From CALARM01 sp036746235 (GTDB lineage: Bacteria > Vulcanimicrobiota > SpSt-956 > JAKJGF01), in NCBI GenBank assembly GCA_036746235.1, contig DAIOEN010000013.1, forward strand, positions 1-64,000: 64,000 bases of DNA, given 5' to 3'. The number at the start of each line of letters is the position of its first letter. Within the stretch, counting starts at the first letter, position 1. Below the pieces are notes generated by a model. That model saw nothing but the letters and a program-made list of their open reading frames with translations, did no database searches and was not told where the DNA came from. This document shows, piece after piece, positions 28,019 to 36,603 of this stretch. A program made the translations under genes and the position numbers.

Positions 28019-29419
28019 TTAAGGAGTCCTGGACGTCCGAAACCCCATACAGTAGCTGTGATTGTCCGGCGGAAAATTGTGACGATAGGCAGACCGGCAG
28101 CTACCGGCAGCATTGAGCCACCCACCGCCGCGAGTGACCCGGACGGAGCCTGTAGGAGGCCCAACAGGATTACTCACACTCGAAGATGGATAATCTCCAT
28201 ACCAGTCATTACACCACTCCCATACATTGCCGCTCATATCATACAGACCAAAACTATTGGGGCGCTTCTGTCCCACAGCATGATAGTTCTTAAAACTCCC
28301 ACTCTCTCTATCATAATAAGCCTTATTATCAGTTACTACACTGTTATCCCGGTACCAGCAATAAGAACCATCCATACTACCACCCCAGTAATACTCTGTA
28401 CTGGTCCCGGCACGGCACGCATATTCCCACTCTGCCTCTGTAGGAAGGCGATATCCTTTAATATTTATATCTACATTGCCTCTGTTATCCTTACTTCCAT
28501 AACATTTACCCAGTCCTTTACGGTCACTTAACCAGTTACAATAGGCCACTGCTCCATACCAGTTTACATTCACGACAGGACGATTTTCATAACCAGTTCT
28601 CACACTATAAGAACCGTTGCTGCCACTTATTCCAGAATTTTCATCTTCTTTCACTATTACCCACTCAGCACCGCCTTCACTCTGATTTCCTGATGCATTT
28701 AAAAATTCACAGTATTCTCTATTCGTTACCTCATATTTTCCCATATAAAAACTGCTCACTGTTACGCTGTGAACTGGACTAGAACCGGGTGCTTCACCAC
28801 CCATCTGAAATGTCCCGCCATTAATTAATACCATTCCTGAAGAACCATTATCTCTTACACCAGATATGGGAGTCGGAGTCACTGCGCCCTGTTTCGCCAG
28901 AACCTCTGCAGCAGCTTTTTTCCCTATAGCATCTTTATTATTCGGATCTATTGACAGTATCGCTTCATATAACCCTATAGCCTTTTCATATTCTCCTTTA
29001 TCATAACAGGCGTTAGCTTTCTTCAATAATTCGGCCACCTTGCTGTTATCTACTGATACAGGAGCAGGAGTCTTTTTAGCAGCAGCCTGTTCCTTCAATT
29101 TCTTTGCCTCGGCCCTCTTCTCTTTAGCATACTTATCGTTCGGATCATAACTCAAACAGGTATCATAACACTTTATTGCATCATCATAACGGCCAAGCTT
29201 TAAATAACAATTTCCCTTGTTATACCATAATATGGGCTCCTTCGGATAAGACTCCAATGCCCTGTTATAACATTTCAGAGCCTGTTCATATTCACGGTTC
29301 TTATAATAATCATCACCATCTTTACTCCAGTCTTCTGCATTTTTTGGTAATACTGCGGACATACACAATGACAATAACAACACTGCTGATAGGATTATTG
29401 AATGAATACGAAATGACAT
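28019..29419 (-). CDS. secreted TPR protein with formylglycine-generating-enzyme-like (SUMF1) domain
   Basis: 466 residues. Signal peptide 1-23; two TPRs; a Lys/Ala/Pro linker; another TPR ending IDPNNKDAI; then a SUMF1/FGE-type domain from about 190: MVLINGGTFQMGG, YEVTNREYCEFLN, GYRLPTEAEWEYACRAGT, FGLYDMSGNVWEWCNDWY, RVTRGGGWLN, ending YCMGFRTSR. In true FGE two cysteines after GGS oxidise sulfatase cysteine; here the first is replaced (GGGWLNAAGSC), leaving one, so I do not expect formylglycine formation. Such domains otherwise act as binding or C-type-lectin-like modules. N-terminal layout is shared with the TPR protein at 9043-10548. AAAGGAAG precedes ATG. Confidence 0.88.
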   Translation of the reverse strand: MSFRIHSIILSAVLLLSLCMSAVLPKNAEDWSKDGDDYYKNREYEQALKCYNRALESYPKEPILWYNKGNCYLKLGRYDDAIKCYDTCLSYDPNDKYAKEKRAEAKKLKEQAAAKKTPAPVSVDNSKVAELLKKANACYDKGEYEKAIGLYEAILSIDPNNKDAIGKKAAAEVLAKQGAVTPTPISGVRDNGSSGMVLINGGTFQMGGEAPGSSPVHSVTVSSFYMGKYEVTNREYCEFLNASGNQSEGGAEWVIVKEDENSGISGSNGSYSVRTGYENRPVVNVNWYGAVAYCNWLSDRKGLGKCYGSKDNRGNVDINIKGYRLPTEAEWEYACRAGTSTEYYWGGSMDGSYCWYRDNSVVTDNKAYYDRESGSFKNYHAVGQKRPNSFGLYDMSGNVWEWCNDWYGDYPSSSVSNPVGPPTGSVRVTRGGGWLNAAGSCRSAYRHNFPPDNHSYCMGFRTSRTP

Positions 29420-29438
29420 ACAATTTACTTCCTTTCTG

Positions 29439-29491
29439 TCTGAACTCGGATGGGTCGGATGTTTCGGATGAGTCGGATTTTAAGAGAACAT
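29439..29491 (+). repeat. TCGGAT 9-mer array, copy 2
   Basis: Units AACTCGGAT, GGGTCGGAT, GTTTCGGAT, GAGTCGGAT, then TTTAAGAGAACATAAA. The same order appears at 31319-31370, making an approximately 52-bp direct repeat around the AAA/PD-(D/E)XK gene. A separate short tract (TTTAATCCG twice, then TGATTCTGAC) follows at about 29505-29536 and overlaps the promoter region. Confidence 0.8.
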
Positions 29492-29522
29492 AAAGTCGGT
29501 GTAATCTTTTAATCCGTTTAAT

Positions 29523-29585
29523 CCGTGATTCTGACAATTTTCTATGTTATAATATACCTCAAAAGAACTTTACTGTAAAGAGAGG
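29523..29585 (+). promoter_or_regulatory. shared promoter/leader of the AAA/PD-(D/E)XK gene
   Basis: TATAAT at 29548-29553, GTGATT at the -35 position (17-base spacer), and AAAAGAACTTTACTG then TAAAGAGAGG. It aligns without gaps to 20790-20852 upstream of the large TPR gene. The leader dyad CTTTA-CTG-TAAAG is perfect here. Confidence 0.7.
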
Positions 29586-29593
29586 TGAAATGT

Positions 29594-31333
29594 ATGAAAA
29601 ATACAAGAAAGAAAATACCTTACGGTGTTTCGGATTTTCAAAAAATCAGAAAAGGAAACTATTACTATGTAGATAAAACTAATTTTATTCAAAAAGTAGA
29701 AGATTCTTCTGATTATCTATTTTTTATAAGACCCAGAAGATTCGGTAAATCTCTCTGGCTCTCTCTTATGGAAAATTATTATGACATCAATAGAAAACAG
29801 GACTTTGAAGAACTATTTAAAGGAACTTATATTTACGATAACCAGACAGATACTAAAAATTCATACTTCATTCTAAAATTCAATTTCTCTGAAATAAACC
29901 CTGATATTAAAGAAGTGGAAAAGTCTTTTAATCAGACTATTAAAATAAACTCTCTGGAATTTATTAAAAAATATAAAGACTATTTAGAAGATACAGACAA
30001 TAAAATGTACCAAACTATAGAAAATATAAACAGTGCAGCAGAAATCTTGAAATATATTAACAGTTTCGCTAAAGATAAAGGCAAAATCTATCTCCTCATA
30101 GACGAATATGATAATTTCACAAATACAATTATATCGTCAACAGATAATGAACAATACATGGCTATTACTCACGGCGAAGGATTCTACAGACATTTCTTCA
30201 ATGTAATTAAAGCCGGCACTACAGGAGGGCCCATAGCAAAACTCTTCATTACAGGTGTATCACCTGTCACTATGGATGATGTAACAAGCGGGTTTAATAT
30301 TGGTTATAATATAACAGCTCTTCCTGAATTCAATGAAATGACAGGCTTTACAGAAACAGATGTTAAAGACATGCTTTCTCATTATGATATAGATGAAAAT
30401 AATATTGAACTTATGAGGAAATGGTATAATAATTACCTCTTTTCGGAAGATGAAAAAACAAGAATGTACAATTCCGATATGGTTTTATATTTTATAAAAC
30501 AATACACTGATACACATAAAATACCTAAAGATATGCTGGATTATAATATCAGAACAGATTATAACAAGATTAAATATCTCATCATTACAGATTTAAAAGG
30601 GAAAATCAAAGTAAATGGCAATTTTGAAAAATTAAATATCATACTCGAAGAAGGACAGATTGAAGCTAATATTGTAAACAGCTTCCCTGCTGAAAGAATT
30701 ATTGACCCGCAGAATTTCATCTCTCTTTTATATTATTTCGGATTACTTACCATTAAAGGCGTAAGTTACGGCATGACAGAACTTTCTATACCCAATGAGG
30801 TAATCAAACAGCTTTATTACGAATATATAAGAGAAGGTTACAGGGATACAGAAATATTTAATGTCAATTTTTACAAACTCGGAATACTCTTTAAAGGACT
30901 TGCCTATTTCGGAAAATGGGAGGAACTATTCAAATACCTCTCTGATGAAATGAATAAACAGACTTCCCTCCGGGATTATATCGAAGGAGAAAGATCTGTT
31001 CAGACCTTCCTTCGAGCCTATCTGAATGTTTCAAATTATTATATTACAAGGACTGAATATGAGCTTAATAAAGGATACTGTGATATTTTACTTCTTCCAA
31101 ATGTAACTCAATATCCTGATATGAAATATTCATACCTCATAGAGCTTAAATACTTATCACAGAAAGAATTCAATCAGGAAAAACTTGAAGAAAAAATTAA
31201 AAATGCAGAAGAAAAACTGAATAAATATAAAGATGATGAAGGGCTTCAAAAATTGCTCGGCAATACTCAGATAATAAGGCTTATTCTCGTATTTTCAGGG
31301 GTGGAACTCACATACAAGTCTGAACTCGGATAG
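29594..31333 (+). CDS. AAA-ATPase-like / PD-(D/E)XK nuclease-like protein (DUF1703 type)
   Basis: 579 residues. The N-terminus IPYGVSDFQKIRKGNYYYVD, then FFIRPRRFGKSLWLSLM (P-loop variant near residue 46), ILLIDEYDN-type Walker B (IYLLIDEYDNF) and GVSPV are typical of the AAA-ATPase-like family joined to a C-terminal PD-(D/E)XK domain: YELNKGYCDILLLP and YLIELKYLS give the D...ExK core near 500-525. These proteins are common, multicopy and patchily distributed; a nuclease or toxin/defence role is proposed but unproven. ATG 29594 is chosen over GTG 29585, which overlaps GAGAGG. The last codons GAACTCGGATAG belong to a 9-mer repeat array. Direct repeats on both sides suggest acquisition as a unit. 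Confidence 0.88.
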   Translation: MKNTRKKIPYGVSDFQKIRKGNYYYVDKTNFIQKVEDSSDYLFFIRPRRFGKSLWLSLMENYYDINRKQDFEELFKGTYIYDNQTDTKNSYFILKFNFSEINPDIKEVEKSFNQTIKINSLEFIKKYKDYLEDTDNKMYQTIENINSAAEILKYINSFAKDKGKIYLLIDEYDNFTNTIISSTDNEQYMAITHGEGFYRHFFNVIKAGTTGGPIAKLFITGVSPVTMDDVTSGFNIGYNITALPEFNEMTGFTETDVKDMLSHYDIDENNIELMRKWYNNYLFSEDEKTRMYNSDMVLYFIKQYTDTHKIPKDMLDYNIRTDYNKIKYLIITDLKGKIKVNGNFEKLNIILEEGQIEANIVNSFPAERIIDPQNFISLLYYFGLLTIKGVSYGMTELSIPNEVIKQLYYEYIREGYRDTEIFNVNFYKLGILFKGLAYFGKWEELFKYLSDEMNKQTSLRDYIEGERSVQTFLRAYLNVSNYYITRTEYELNKGYCDILLLPNVTQYPDMKYSYLIELKYLSQKEFNQEKLEEKIKNAEEKLNKYKDDEGLQKLLGNTQIIRLILVFSGVELTYKSELG

Positions 31334-31370
31334 GTCGGATTAACGGATGAGTCGGATTTCAGGAACATAA
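31319..31370 (+). repeat. TCGGAT 9-mer array, copy 3
   Basis: TCTGAACTCGGATAGGTCGG then CGGATGAGTCGGATTTCAGG-AACATAAA. It aligns with 29439-29491 with a one- or two-base gap and encodes the last four residues and stop of the nuclease-like protein. Confidence 0.8.
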
Positions 31371-31472
31371 AAAATACCCATGAAGGTATAAAATTTTTAA
31401 AAATTAGAATAATCTTTTAAAAATTACAGTAAACCCTTACCGGCTATGGGCGGCAATAGAGTATTTTCCTGT

Positions 31473-31706
31473 TTATCCCTCTACGACCTTCGGTTTACAC
31501 AATTCATCTTCTTTTACTGCAGTTCTCCCGCAGGCTTCACAGTAATAAGTGATTTTTGCCAGTTTCGGTTTACAGAGATGAGACTTTTGAGCTGCTTTTT
31601 CTCCGCAATAATCACATTCATATATTGTATTATCTTTTGCAGGTTCACAGAGATGCCCTTTATCAGGAGCAACTGCGCCGCAGGTTTTGCATGTATGTAA
31701 TGCCAT
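31473..31706 (-). CDS. small protein of three zinc-ribbon-like Cys modules
   Basis: 77 residues with three tandem units of the form C-x2-C-(x)-HLC: CKTCG...HLCEP, CDYCG...HLCKP, CEACG...ELCKP. The pattern of nine Cys plus two His suggests two or three bound zinc ions. There is no signal peptide; a cytoplasmic nucleic-acid or protein-binding adaptor is possible but not shown. The start has GGCGGTG seven bases upstream. It stands 57 bases upstream of the next minus-strand stop, so it may be co-transcribed with the membrane gene at 31763-32731. Confidence 0.75.
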   Translation of the reverse strand: MALHTCKTCGAVAPDKGHLCEPAKDNTIYECDYCGEKAAQKSHLCKPKLAKITYYCEACGRTAVKEDELCKPKVVEG

Positions 31707-31762
31707 AATAACACCGCCTTTTTTTATTCGTTAATAAATCACCTGACTATAATATTCAAAAG

Positions 31763-32731
31763 TTATAATATAAATCCTTTTTTATTTCTTCTATATCCTG
31801 TGACTGATTTCAGGATAAGAAACAAAACAAATATCAGCAGAAATGGAATTACAGGAAAAGGAAGGATACCGGTTAACCCCAGAAAAGCCAATAAAAGGGA
31901 TATTATTGCGATAATTATAAAATAGACTGACATTTTTTCGAAGGTTCCTTTAAAATTCTGGTAATAGTTTTCAGGGAGACAGACGGAAAAGGAGCTTTTC
32001 AGAATTACAGAAATTATAAAATTCAAAAAAGCAAATATTACAAGCATTCCTACAGAGAGGGTAGAATACTGAATTAAAGCGTCACGATAACACATTCCAT
32101 GCCTGATTACCCCCATAAGAATTCCTCCCGGTAAACTTATGAAAAATACTACCGGTATGGCTATTGCCAGACCTCGAAAATACTTTAAACTCTTTTTCAA
32201 TTTACTGTAAAAAATTGCTTCTCCTTCAGGAGAGATTTCTGCGATATCTGCAGGGCCTTCTTCTGTAAAGAAGTAATCTATTGTCTTAATTATAAAAGAT
32301 TGATCCATTATTGTTCTTACGCACATCCATATAGAAAGTATTATCAATATGAGATCAACAACTATATCTCCACCAGTAGCTATTTGTGCTATAGCAACAA
32401 TAAAATGACCTGTTCCTTTAGCACCTGAGTTTCCATCCAGAAGAATCATTCTGAGTGAAGTAATCATAAGAGGCAATCCCAGAAAGGTCCATAAAAAAAT
32501 GTTTTCACTGTAAAGGCTACAGGAAGGTTTAACGAAAAAACTAAAGCACGCTATATATATAAAAAATAATATATACAAAGGCAGCAGGCTGTCTAAAAGG
32601 GGCGGAGGAATCTGTGCGATTATTAAGACTGATGTTAATAAAATCCCTGCGATTAAACCTGTGGAATAACGGAGAGTAACTTCGCTCAATTTAGGCCGAC
32701 TTGTATAAGAAACAGATTGTTCTTCAATCAT
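31763..32731 (-). CDS. multi-pass membrane protein of unknown function
   Basis: 322 residues with six or more hydrophobic helices (near 25-45, 50-70, 80-98, 125-142, 195-215, 228-250, 268-305). The cytoplasmic loop between the middle helices holds FFTEEGPADIAEISPEGEA. The layout is reminiscent of Yip1-like membrane proteins, but no diagnostic motif is visible, so I leave it unassigned. AAAGGA precedes ATG. Confidence 0.7.
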   Translation of the reverse strand: MIEEQSVSYTSRPKLSEVTLRYSTGLIAGILLTSVLIIAQIPPPLLDSLLPLYILFFIYIACFSFFVKPSCSLYSENIFLWTFLGLPLMITSLRMILLDGNSGAKGTGHFIVAIAQIATGGDIVVDLILIILSIWMCVRTIMDQSFIIKTIDYFFTEEGPADIAEISPEGEAIFYSKLKKSLKYFRGLAIAIPVVFFISLPGGILMGVIRHGMCYRDALIQYSTLSVGMLVIFAFLNFIISVILKSSFSVCLPENYYQNFKGTFEKMSVYFIIIAIISLLLAFLGLTGILPFPVIPFLLIFVLFLILKSVTGYRRNKKGFIL

Positions 32732-32786
32732 TAAGATCGTTCCTTTCTATTTCATATAATTTTTTATAGTAATTCGTCTTAAAATT

Positions 32787-32810
32787 ACAAAAACCTCTGT
32801 TCTGCAGAGG
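32787..32810 (-). terminator. Rho-independent terminator downstream of FliF gene
   Basis: On the minus strand CCTCTG-CAGAA-CAGAGG is followed directly by TTTTTGTAATTTT. It lies about 45 bases after the fliF-like stop and 55 bases before the next gene on the same strand. Confidence 0.75.
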
Positions 32811-32855
32811 CTTACTAGCTCCTGCGTGAGACAGGGTTTTTTTAAAAGTACTGAA

Positions 32856-34535
32856 CTATTTATCAGCCATCCATGAATTTTTCAGTAATTCTGCAACTTT
32901 ATTGGGTTTTTCCTTTGCCATACTGGTTAATTGTTCAACAGTTCTTCCGCCGGACGGAGCTACAGTTCTTCCGCCTTTATCACTTATAAGATCGGTAATG
33001 GGATTAATTCCTGTAGATGGTCCCGGTATAAGACAGAGTTTCATTTTTGTATTATTACTCTTTTTCTCTTTTATCAGATAGAGACCGTATATTACAAGAC
33101 AGACCATTATTATAGCAGCAAATGGCCAGGCCAGGGTTCTCACATCAACATTTCTGCTCCCGGCTGCCGGCTTATAAATCGGTGGTAAATTCGTTCCCGC
33201 CTGAACCTGAGGCATAGGTTTATTTATAACACTTATAAAATCTCCCCTGCCTTCATCGATACCTACAGAGGCAGCTACAACCTGTTTCAGATCCGGTATA
33301 TATTTTTCAGGCACATTATCCAGTGCAAGGGCAACAGTTATCTTTTCGACTTTTCCTGTTGCAGGAACAATCTTTGTCTGATATGAATTAAGCTGATAAT
33401 TAAAACGTTCTTCTATCTTATCATAATCGGCACCTTTGCCCGATGCTGTTTCTCCGTCACCTTTATTATATTTTTCTCTCAGTCTTTCCATACTTAACAC
33501 ATGGACTCCATTACTCTCCGGCACAACTTCATCTCCGCATGGTCTGAAGCTTCCGTCCTGATTGACCTGTCCTATTGAACGACCACCTATAGTAATAATT
33601 CCGTCACTGCCTGTATCGTTCTGGGTCTGAGACATTGTTTCACCTGCGCTGCCGGGATTTCCGTAAACAGTCATCATTCTTTCAGTGCCGTCAAAATTAA
33701 GGGACACATTGACAAGAACCTTTGAATGGCCTTTACCGAGTATACCATCAAGAAATTCCTGCGTATTTTTCGTATATTTTTCCTGAAGTTCATACTGACG
33801 TGCCTGTCTTACGTCCAGCGGGAGAGTTCCATTGGGGTCATCGCCTGCTATTACGGCATCAGAAAGGATTTTTCCTTCTTCATCTACTACAACTACATTC
33901 TTTTTCTCAAGTCCTTCAAAGGAATTTGCCACAAGTGCCATAATGCTCTCTGTTTTTCCGCTGTTTATTTTATAGCCGTCTTTTGTTTCTATATATACAG
34001 AGGCTTTTGCCGGCTGTCTGCCTTCTTCATTTTCAAAGAGGGAATCTCTGGGAGGAACTATACGAACATTTGCTTTCTTTATACCTTCCATATTTTTCAC
34101 ATCTCTTGCAATCCTCTGTTCAAGTTCTATTCTCCGGGCATCTTCTATCTGATCCTGAGTTGAACTGAAACCTGTTTCAGGAACATTAACTTCACTGGAA
34201 GGAAGTCCTTCACCGGAAAGCTGTTCCTGTATCATACCGGCCAGATCTCTTCTGACGAGAATAACAGATTTTTTATCTGCTGTCTGAACGGCGAAATCCA
34301 CTCCTTCTTTATATCCTGAATTACTCAATATATTCCTCATCTGATCGATCTCGTCTGCCCCTATGGTATTATTATAAATAGAAATTAATTGCCTGTTAAA
34401 AAGATAATTATTATATAACAATCCTCCTGTTATAGCCATTATAAGAATTATACAGGCACCTATCTTTACGGAGAGAGGCCAGTTTTTAATTACCGTAATA
34501 GGATTGAAGAATTTTTGATTTTTGTTGTCTGACAT
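32856..34535 (-). CDS. fliF: FliF-like flagellar MS-ring protein (isolated gene)
   Basis: 559 residues, about the usual FliF length. A first membrane helix (about 24-42) leads to the YscJ/FliF ring-building region: YKEGVDFAVQTADKKSVILV, GFSSTQDQIEDARRIELEQR, IARDVKNMEGIKKANVRIVP, PAKASVYIETKDGYKIN. A second ring domain (VLVNVSLNFDGTERMM) follows, then a second helix (about 470-490) and a cytoplasmic tail with EQLTSMAKEKPNKVAELLKN, which resembles the FliG-binding end. In flagella FliF forms the basal MS ring in the cytoplasmic membrane. No other flagellar or type III secretion gene is present in this window. AGGAGG precedes ATG, and the gene has its own terminator. Confidence 0.85.
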   Translation of the reverse strand: MSDNKNQKFFNPITVIKNWPLSVKIGACIILIMAITGGLLYNNYLFNRQLISIYNNTIGADEIDQMRNILSNSGYKEGVDFAVQTADKKSVILVRRDLAGMIQEQLSGEGLPSSEVNVPETGFSSTQDQIEDARRIELEQRIARDVKNMEGIKKANVRIVPPRDSLFENEEGRQPAKASVYIETKDGYKINSGKTESIMALVANSFEGLEKKNVVVVDEEGKILSDAVIAGDDPNGTLPLDVRQARQYELQEKYTKNTQEFLDGILGKGHSKVLVNVSLNFDGTERMMTVYGNPGSAGETMSQTQNDTGSDGIITIGGRSIGQVNQDGSFRPCGDEVVPESNGVHVLSMERLREKYNKGDGETASGKGADYDKIEERFNYQLNSYQTKIVPATGKVEKITVALALDNVPEKYIPDLKQVVAASVGIDEGRGDFISVINKPMPQVQAGTNLPPIYKPAAGSRNVDVRTLAWPFAAIIMVCLVIYGLYLIKEKKSNNTKMKLCLIPGPSTGINPITDLISDKGGRTVAPSGGRTVEQLTSMAKEKPNKVAELLKNSWMADK

Positions 34536-34626
34536 ATGATGATACCTCCTTAAAATTTTCTTCTCACCTATTCAGTCGTAAAGAATCTTAAAAAATTCCA
34601 TTTAAGAAGAAAAATTTATCAAAAAG

Positions 34627-34664
34627 ATAACAGGCCAGGAATTTATATAAACCTGGCCTGTTAT
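34627..34664 (-). terminator. strong Rho-independent terminator
   Basis: Perfect 13-bp arms ATAACAGGCCAGG (34627-34639) and CCTGGCCTGTTAT (34652-34664) around a 12-base loop. On the minus strand it is followed by CTTTTTGATAAATTTTT, so it ends the 34676-35149 transcript. Confidence 0.9.
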
Positions 34665-34675
34665 ATCTGCGTCTA

Positions 34676-35149
34676 CTATTTTTTATCTGATTTTTCAGTT
34701 GTTTTATCAGATTTATCTCCAGAAACTTCTGAAGTTTCTTTTTTTATTTCCTCTTTAAGTATTTCAAAAAAAACTCCTATAAATGGGGCTATTATCTCTC
34801 TTGTATCAGGGTCAGATAATAGTTCATTTAAATTTCCTTTTATCTCTCCTTTAATATTAGAAGATTTTTCCGCATATTTTTCCATAGTATTTACAGTCAG
34901 TTCCGTAAGTTTCTTTTCCTGCTCTGTGGCATTCTCTTTTTTACTGGAAATTTTAACAGATTCCTTTATTGTTTCCATTGCTTCAGAGAATAACCTGTCA
35001 ATAGCCTGTTCCCTGACACTTTCATCATCACTCGAAAGTTCCTGTGCAAGTTTATCACTCTCCGTAGTTTTTGCTTTTTCTTCAGCATAAACAAAAGTTA
35101 TGTTTACCAGTAATACAATCAGCAAACATACAATCAGTTTTAACCTCAC
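34676..35149 (-). CDS. small secreted charged helical protein, unknown
   Basis: 157 residues. Signal peptide LIVCLLIVLLVNITFVYA (cleavage near 22). The mature part is rich in Glu, Lys and Ser, predicted helical, with LAQELSSDDESVREQAIDRL (resembling one HEAT/armadillo-like turn) and a hydrophobic patch IIAPFIGVFFEIL, then a Lys/Asp/Ser/Thr tail. Function unknown. The start codon is GTG with GGAGG nine bases upstream. Monocistronic with its own terminator. Confidence 0.75.
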   Translation of the reverse strand: MRLKLIVCLLIVLLVNITFVYAEEKAKTTESDKLAQELSSDDESVREQAIDRLFSEAMETIKESVKISSKKENATEQEKKLTELTVNTMEKYAEKSSNIKGEIKGNLNELLSDPDTREIIAPFIGVFFEILKEEIKKETSEVSGDKSDKTTEKSDKK

Positions 35150-35327
35150 TGTAAAGCACCTCCATTAAAAATATAAGGGTTTCAGGCAAAAGACATTTTT
35201 TAGAGTATCGTAAATTCTGCCTTTTACCTGTTACCATAATGAAATAAATATTTCCCTTATTTTATTATAGGCGGATATTTATTGTGAAAAATTCAGGAAT
35301 GAATTTTATAGTTTATAATTAATGAAA

Positions 35328-36275
35328 TCATCTATTTAATAAATTTTCCAGTCTGGTTTTTACATCTTTTGCATAAGCACCATCCGGTGCCAGTTCAAGA
35401 TATTTATTATAACCCTTTATAGCTTCTTCCGGTTTGCCTTCCTGTTCGTAAATTATACCGGTATTATAATAAATATCGGCATAAAGAGGATCAACTTTTT
35501 TTGCTTCCAGACAATAATAAAGAGCTTTTTCCATATTTTTACTGTTCATATAACAGCTTGCGAGATTAACATAAACCTCCGGAATAGAAGGATCTATTTC
35601 GAGTGCTCTTTTATAATATTCAATAGCAAGTCCGTATTTATACTCCTCCTGATAAACACTTGCGAGAGCTACGTAAACAGATGCATTGGATGGGTTTAAC
35701 CTGAGTATTTTTTCAAAACAGAGGGCAGATTCTTCCAGCATGTTCTGACTGTAATAAAGCTTTCCGAGTTTAAACCAGACGACCTGATTGAGAGGTTCAA
35801 CTTTAAGAACTGCCTGATATTCTCCCCTTGCTGCCGTAAGCCATCCGTTTTGAGAATAGGCATCTCCCAGACCGGTATGAGCTTCGAGAGAATCAGACTG
35901 CAGGGATAAAGCTTTCTCATAATTATCTATTGCAGACGGAATATCAGATTTCATCATGTATATATTACCCATATTTATATAGGTTTTAGCGAGGCCCGGT
36001 TCCAGTTCTGCTGCTTTCTGAAAATATTCCATAGCCTTATCGAGTTCTCCGAGAGCGGAGTAACATACGCCAAGTCCATTATAAGCAGGAGCATAAGAAG
36101 GATTTATTTCCAGAGCTGCAAGACATTCTGAAATCGATTTCTGGATCTCTCCTTCGATATAATATCTCATTGCCTCTTCATAATGAAATATTTCCGAAGC
36201 TGCACATGAGGGATAAAGAAAAAAGTAGAGTAAAAAAATCATGGATAAGAAAACACATCTTATAATACTCATCAT
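35328..36275 (-). CDS. exported TPR-repeat protein
   Basis: 315 residues. Signal peptide VFLSMIFLLYFFLYPSCAAS; the SCAAS end could be a signal peptidase I site or a weak lipobox. Seven to eight TPR units follow (AYNGLGVCYSALGELDKAME, VYVNLASCYMNSKNMEKALY). It is predicted to be periplasmic or surface scaffold. A second ATG directly follows the first; both are served by GAGGA. The repeats diverge more from each other than those of the 960-residue protein. Confidence 0.87.
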   Translation of the reverse strand: MMSIIRCVFLSMIFLLYFFLYPSCAASEIFHYEEAMRYYIEGEIQKSISECLAALEINPSYAPAYNGLGVCYSALGELDKAMEYFQKAAELEPGLAKTYINMGNIYMMKSDIPSAIDNYEKALSLQSDSLEAHTGLGDAYSQNGWLTAARGEYQAVLKVEPLNQVVWFKLGKLYYSQNMLEESALCFEKILRLNPSNASVYVALASVYQEEYKYGLAIEYYKRALEIDPSIPEVYVNLASCYMNSKNMEKALYYCLEAKKVDPLYADIYYNTGIIYEQEGKPEEAIKGYNKYLELAPDGAYAKDVKTRLENLLNR

Positions 36276-36471
36276 TTATCATTCCTCAGTGGTGATAACG
36301 GCAAATATGCCCCTGATTGATTACAGCTTTGGGTTGCCGGGTGTTGGGTTAAGAAGATTTAACTATCACCAAAATCCAAAAATTGAAGAGATTATTTCTT
36401 TACAGTCCCTTATTATTGCGTCAGACAAATTAAAGTTCAAAAAATTTCTACTGAAATGTTATGTAACTGCC

Positions 36472-36560
36472 ATGACCGGATGGTTACAACGAAGAACGAG
36501 AAACTGTTCCTCCATTCACTCTTCACTCTTCAAACCTCACTCTTCACGATTCTCATATAA
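36472..36560. repeat. ATGACC/TTCTCATATAA hairpin element, copy 1
   Basis: ATGACCGGATGGTTAC, ACGAAGAACGAGAA, CTGTTCCTCC, then TTCACTC heptamers and CACGATTCTCATATAA. Shared with copies at 48690-48752 and 63665-63740. The ends CGAGAA and TTCTCAT pair as an inverted repeat. The rest of the gap 36276-36603 contains no supported gene. Confidence 0.8.
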
Positions 36561-36603
36561 CTCTCATGCTTTATTCCTGTGACAGACAAAAATTTCTATT
36601 CTG

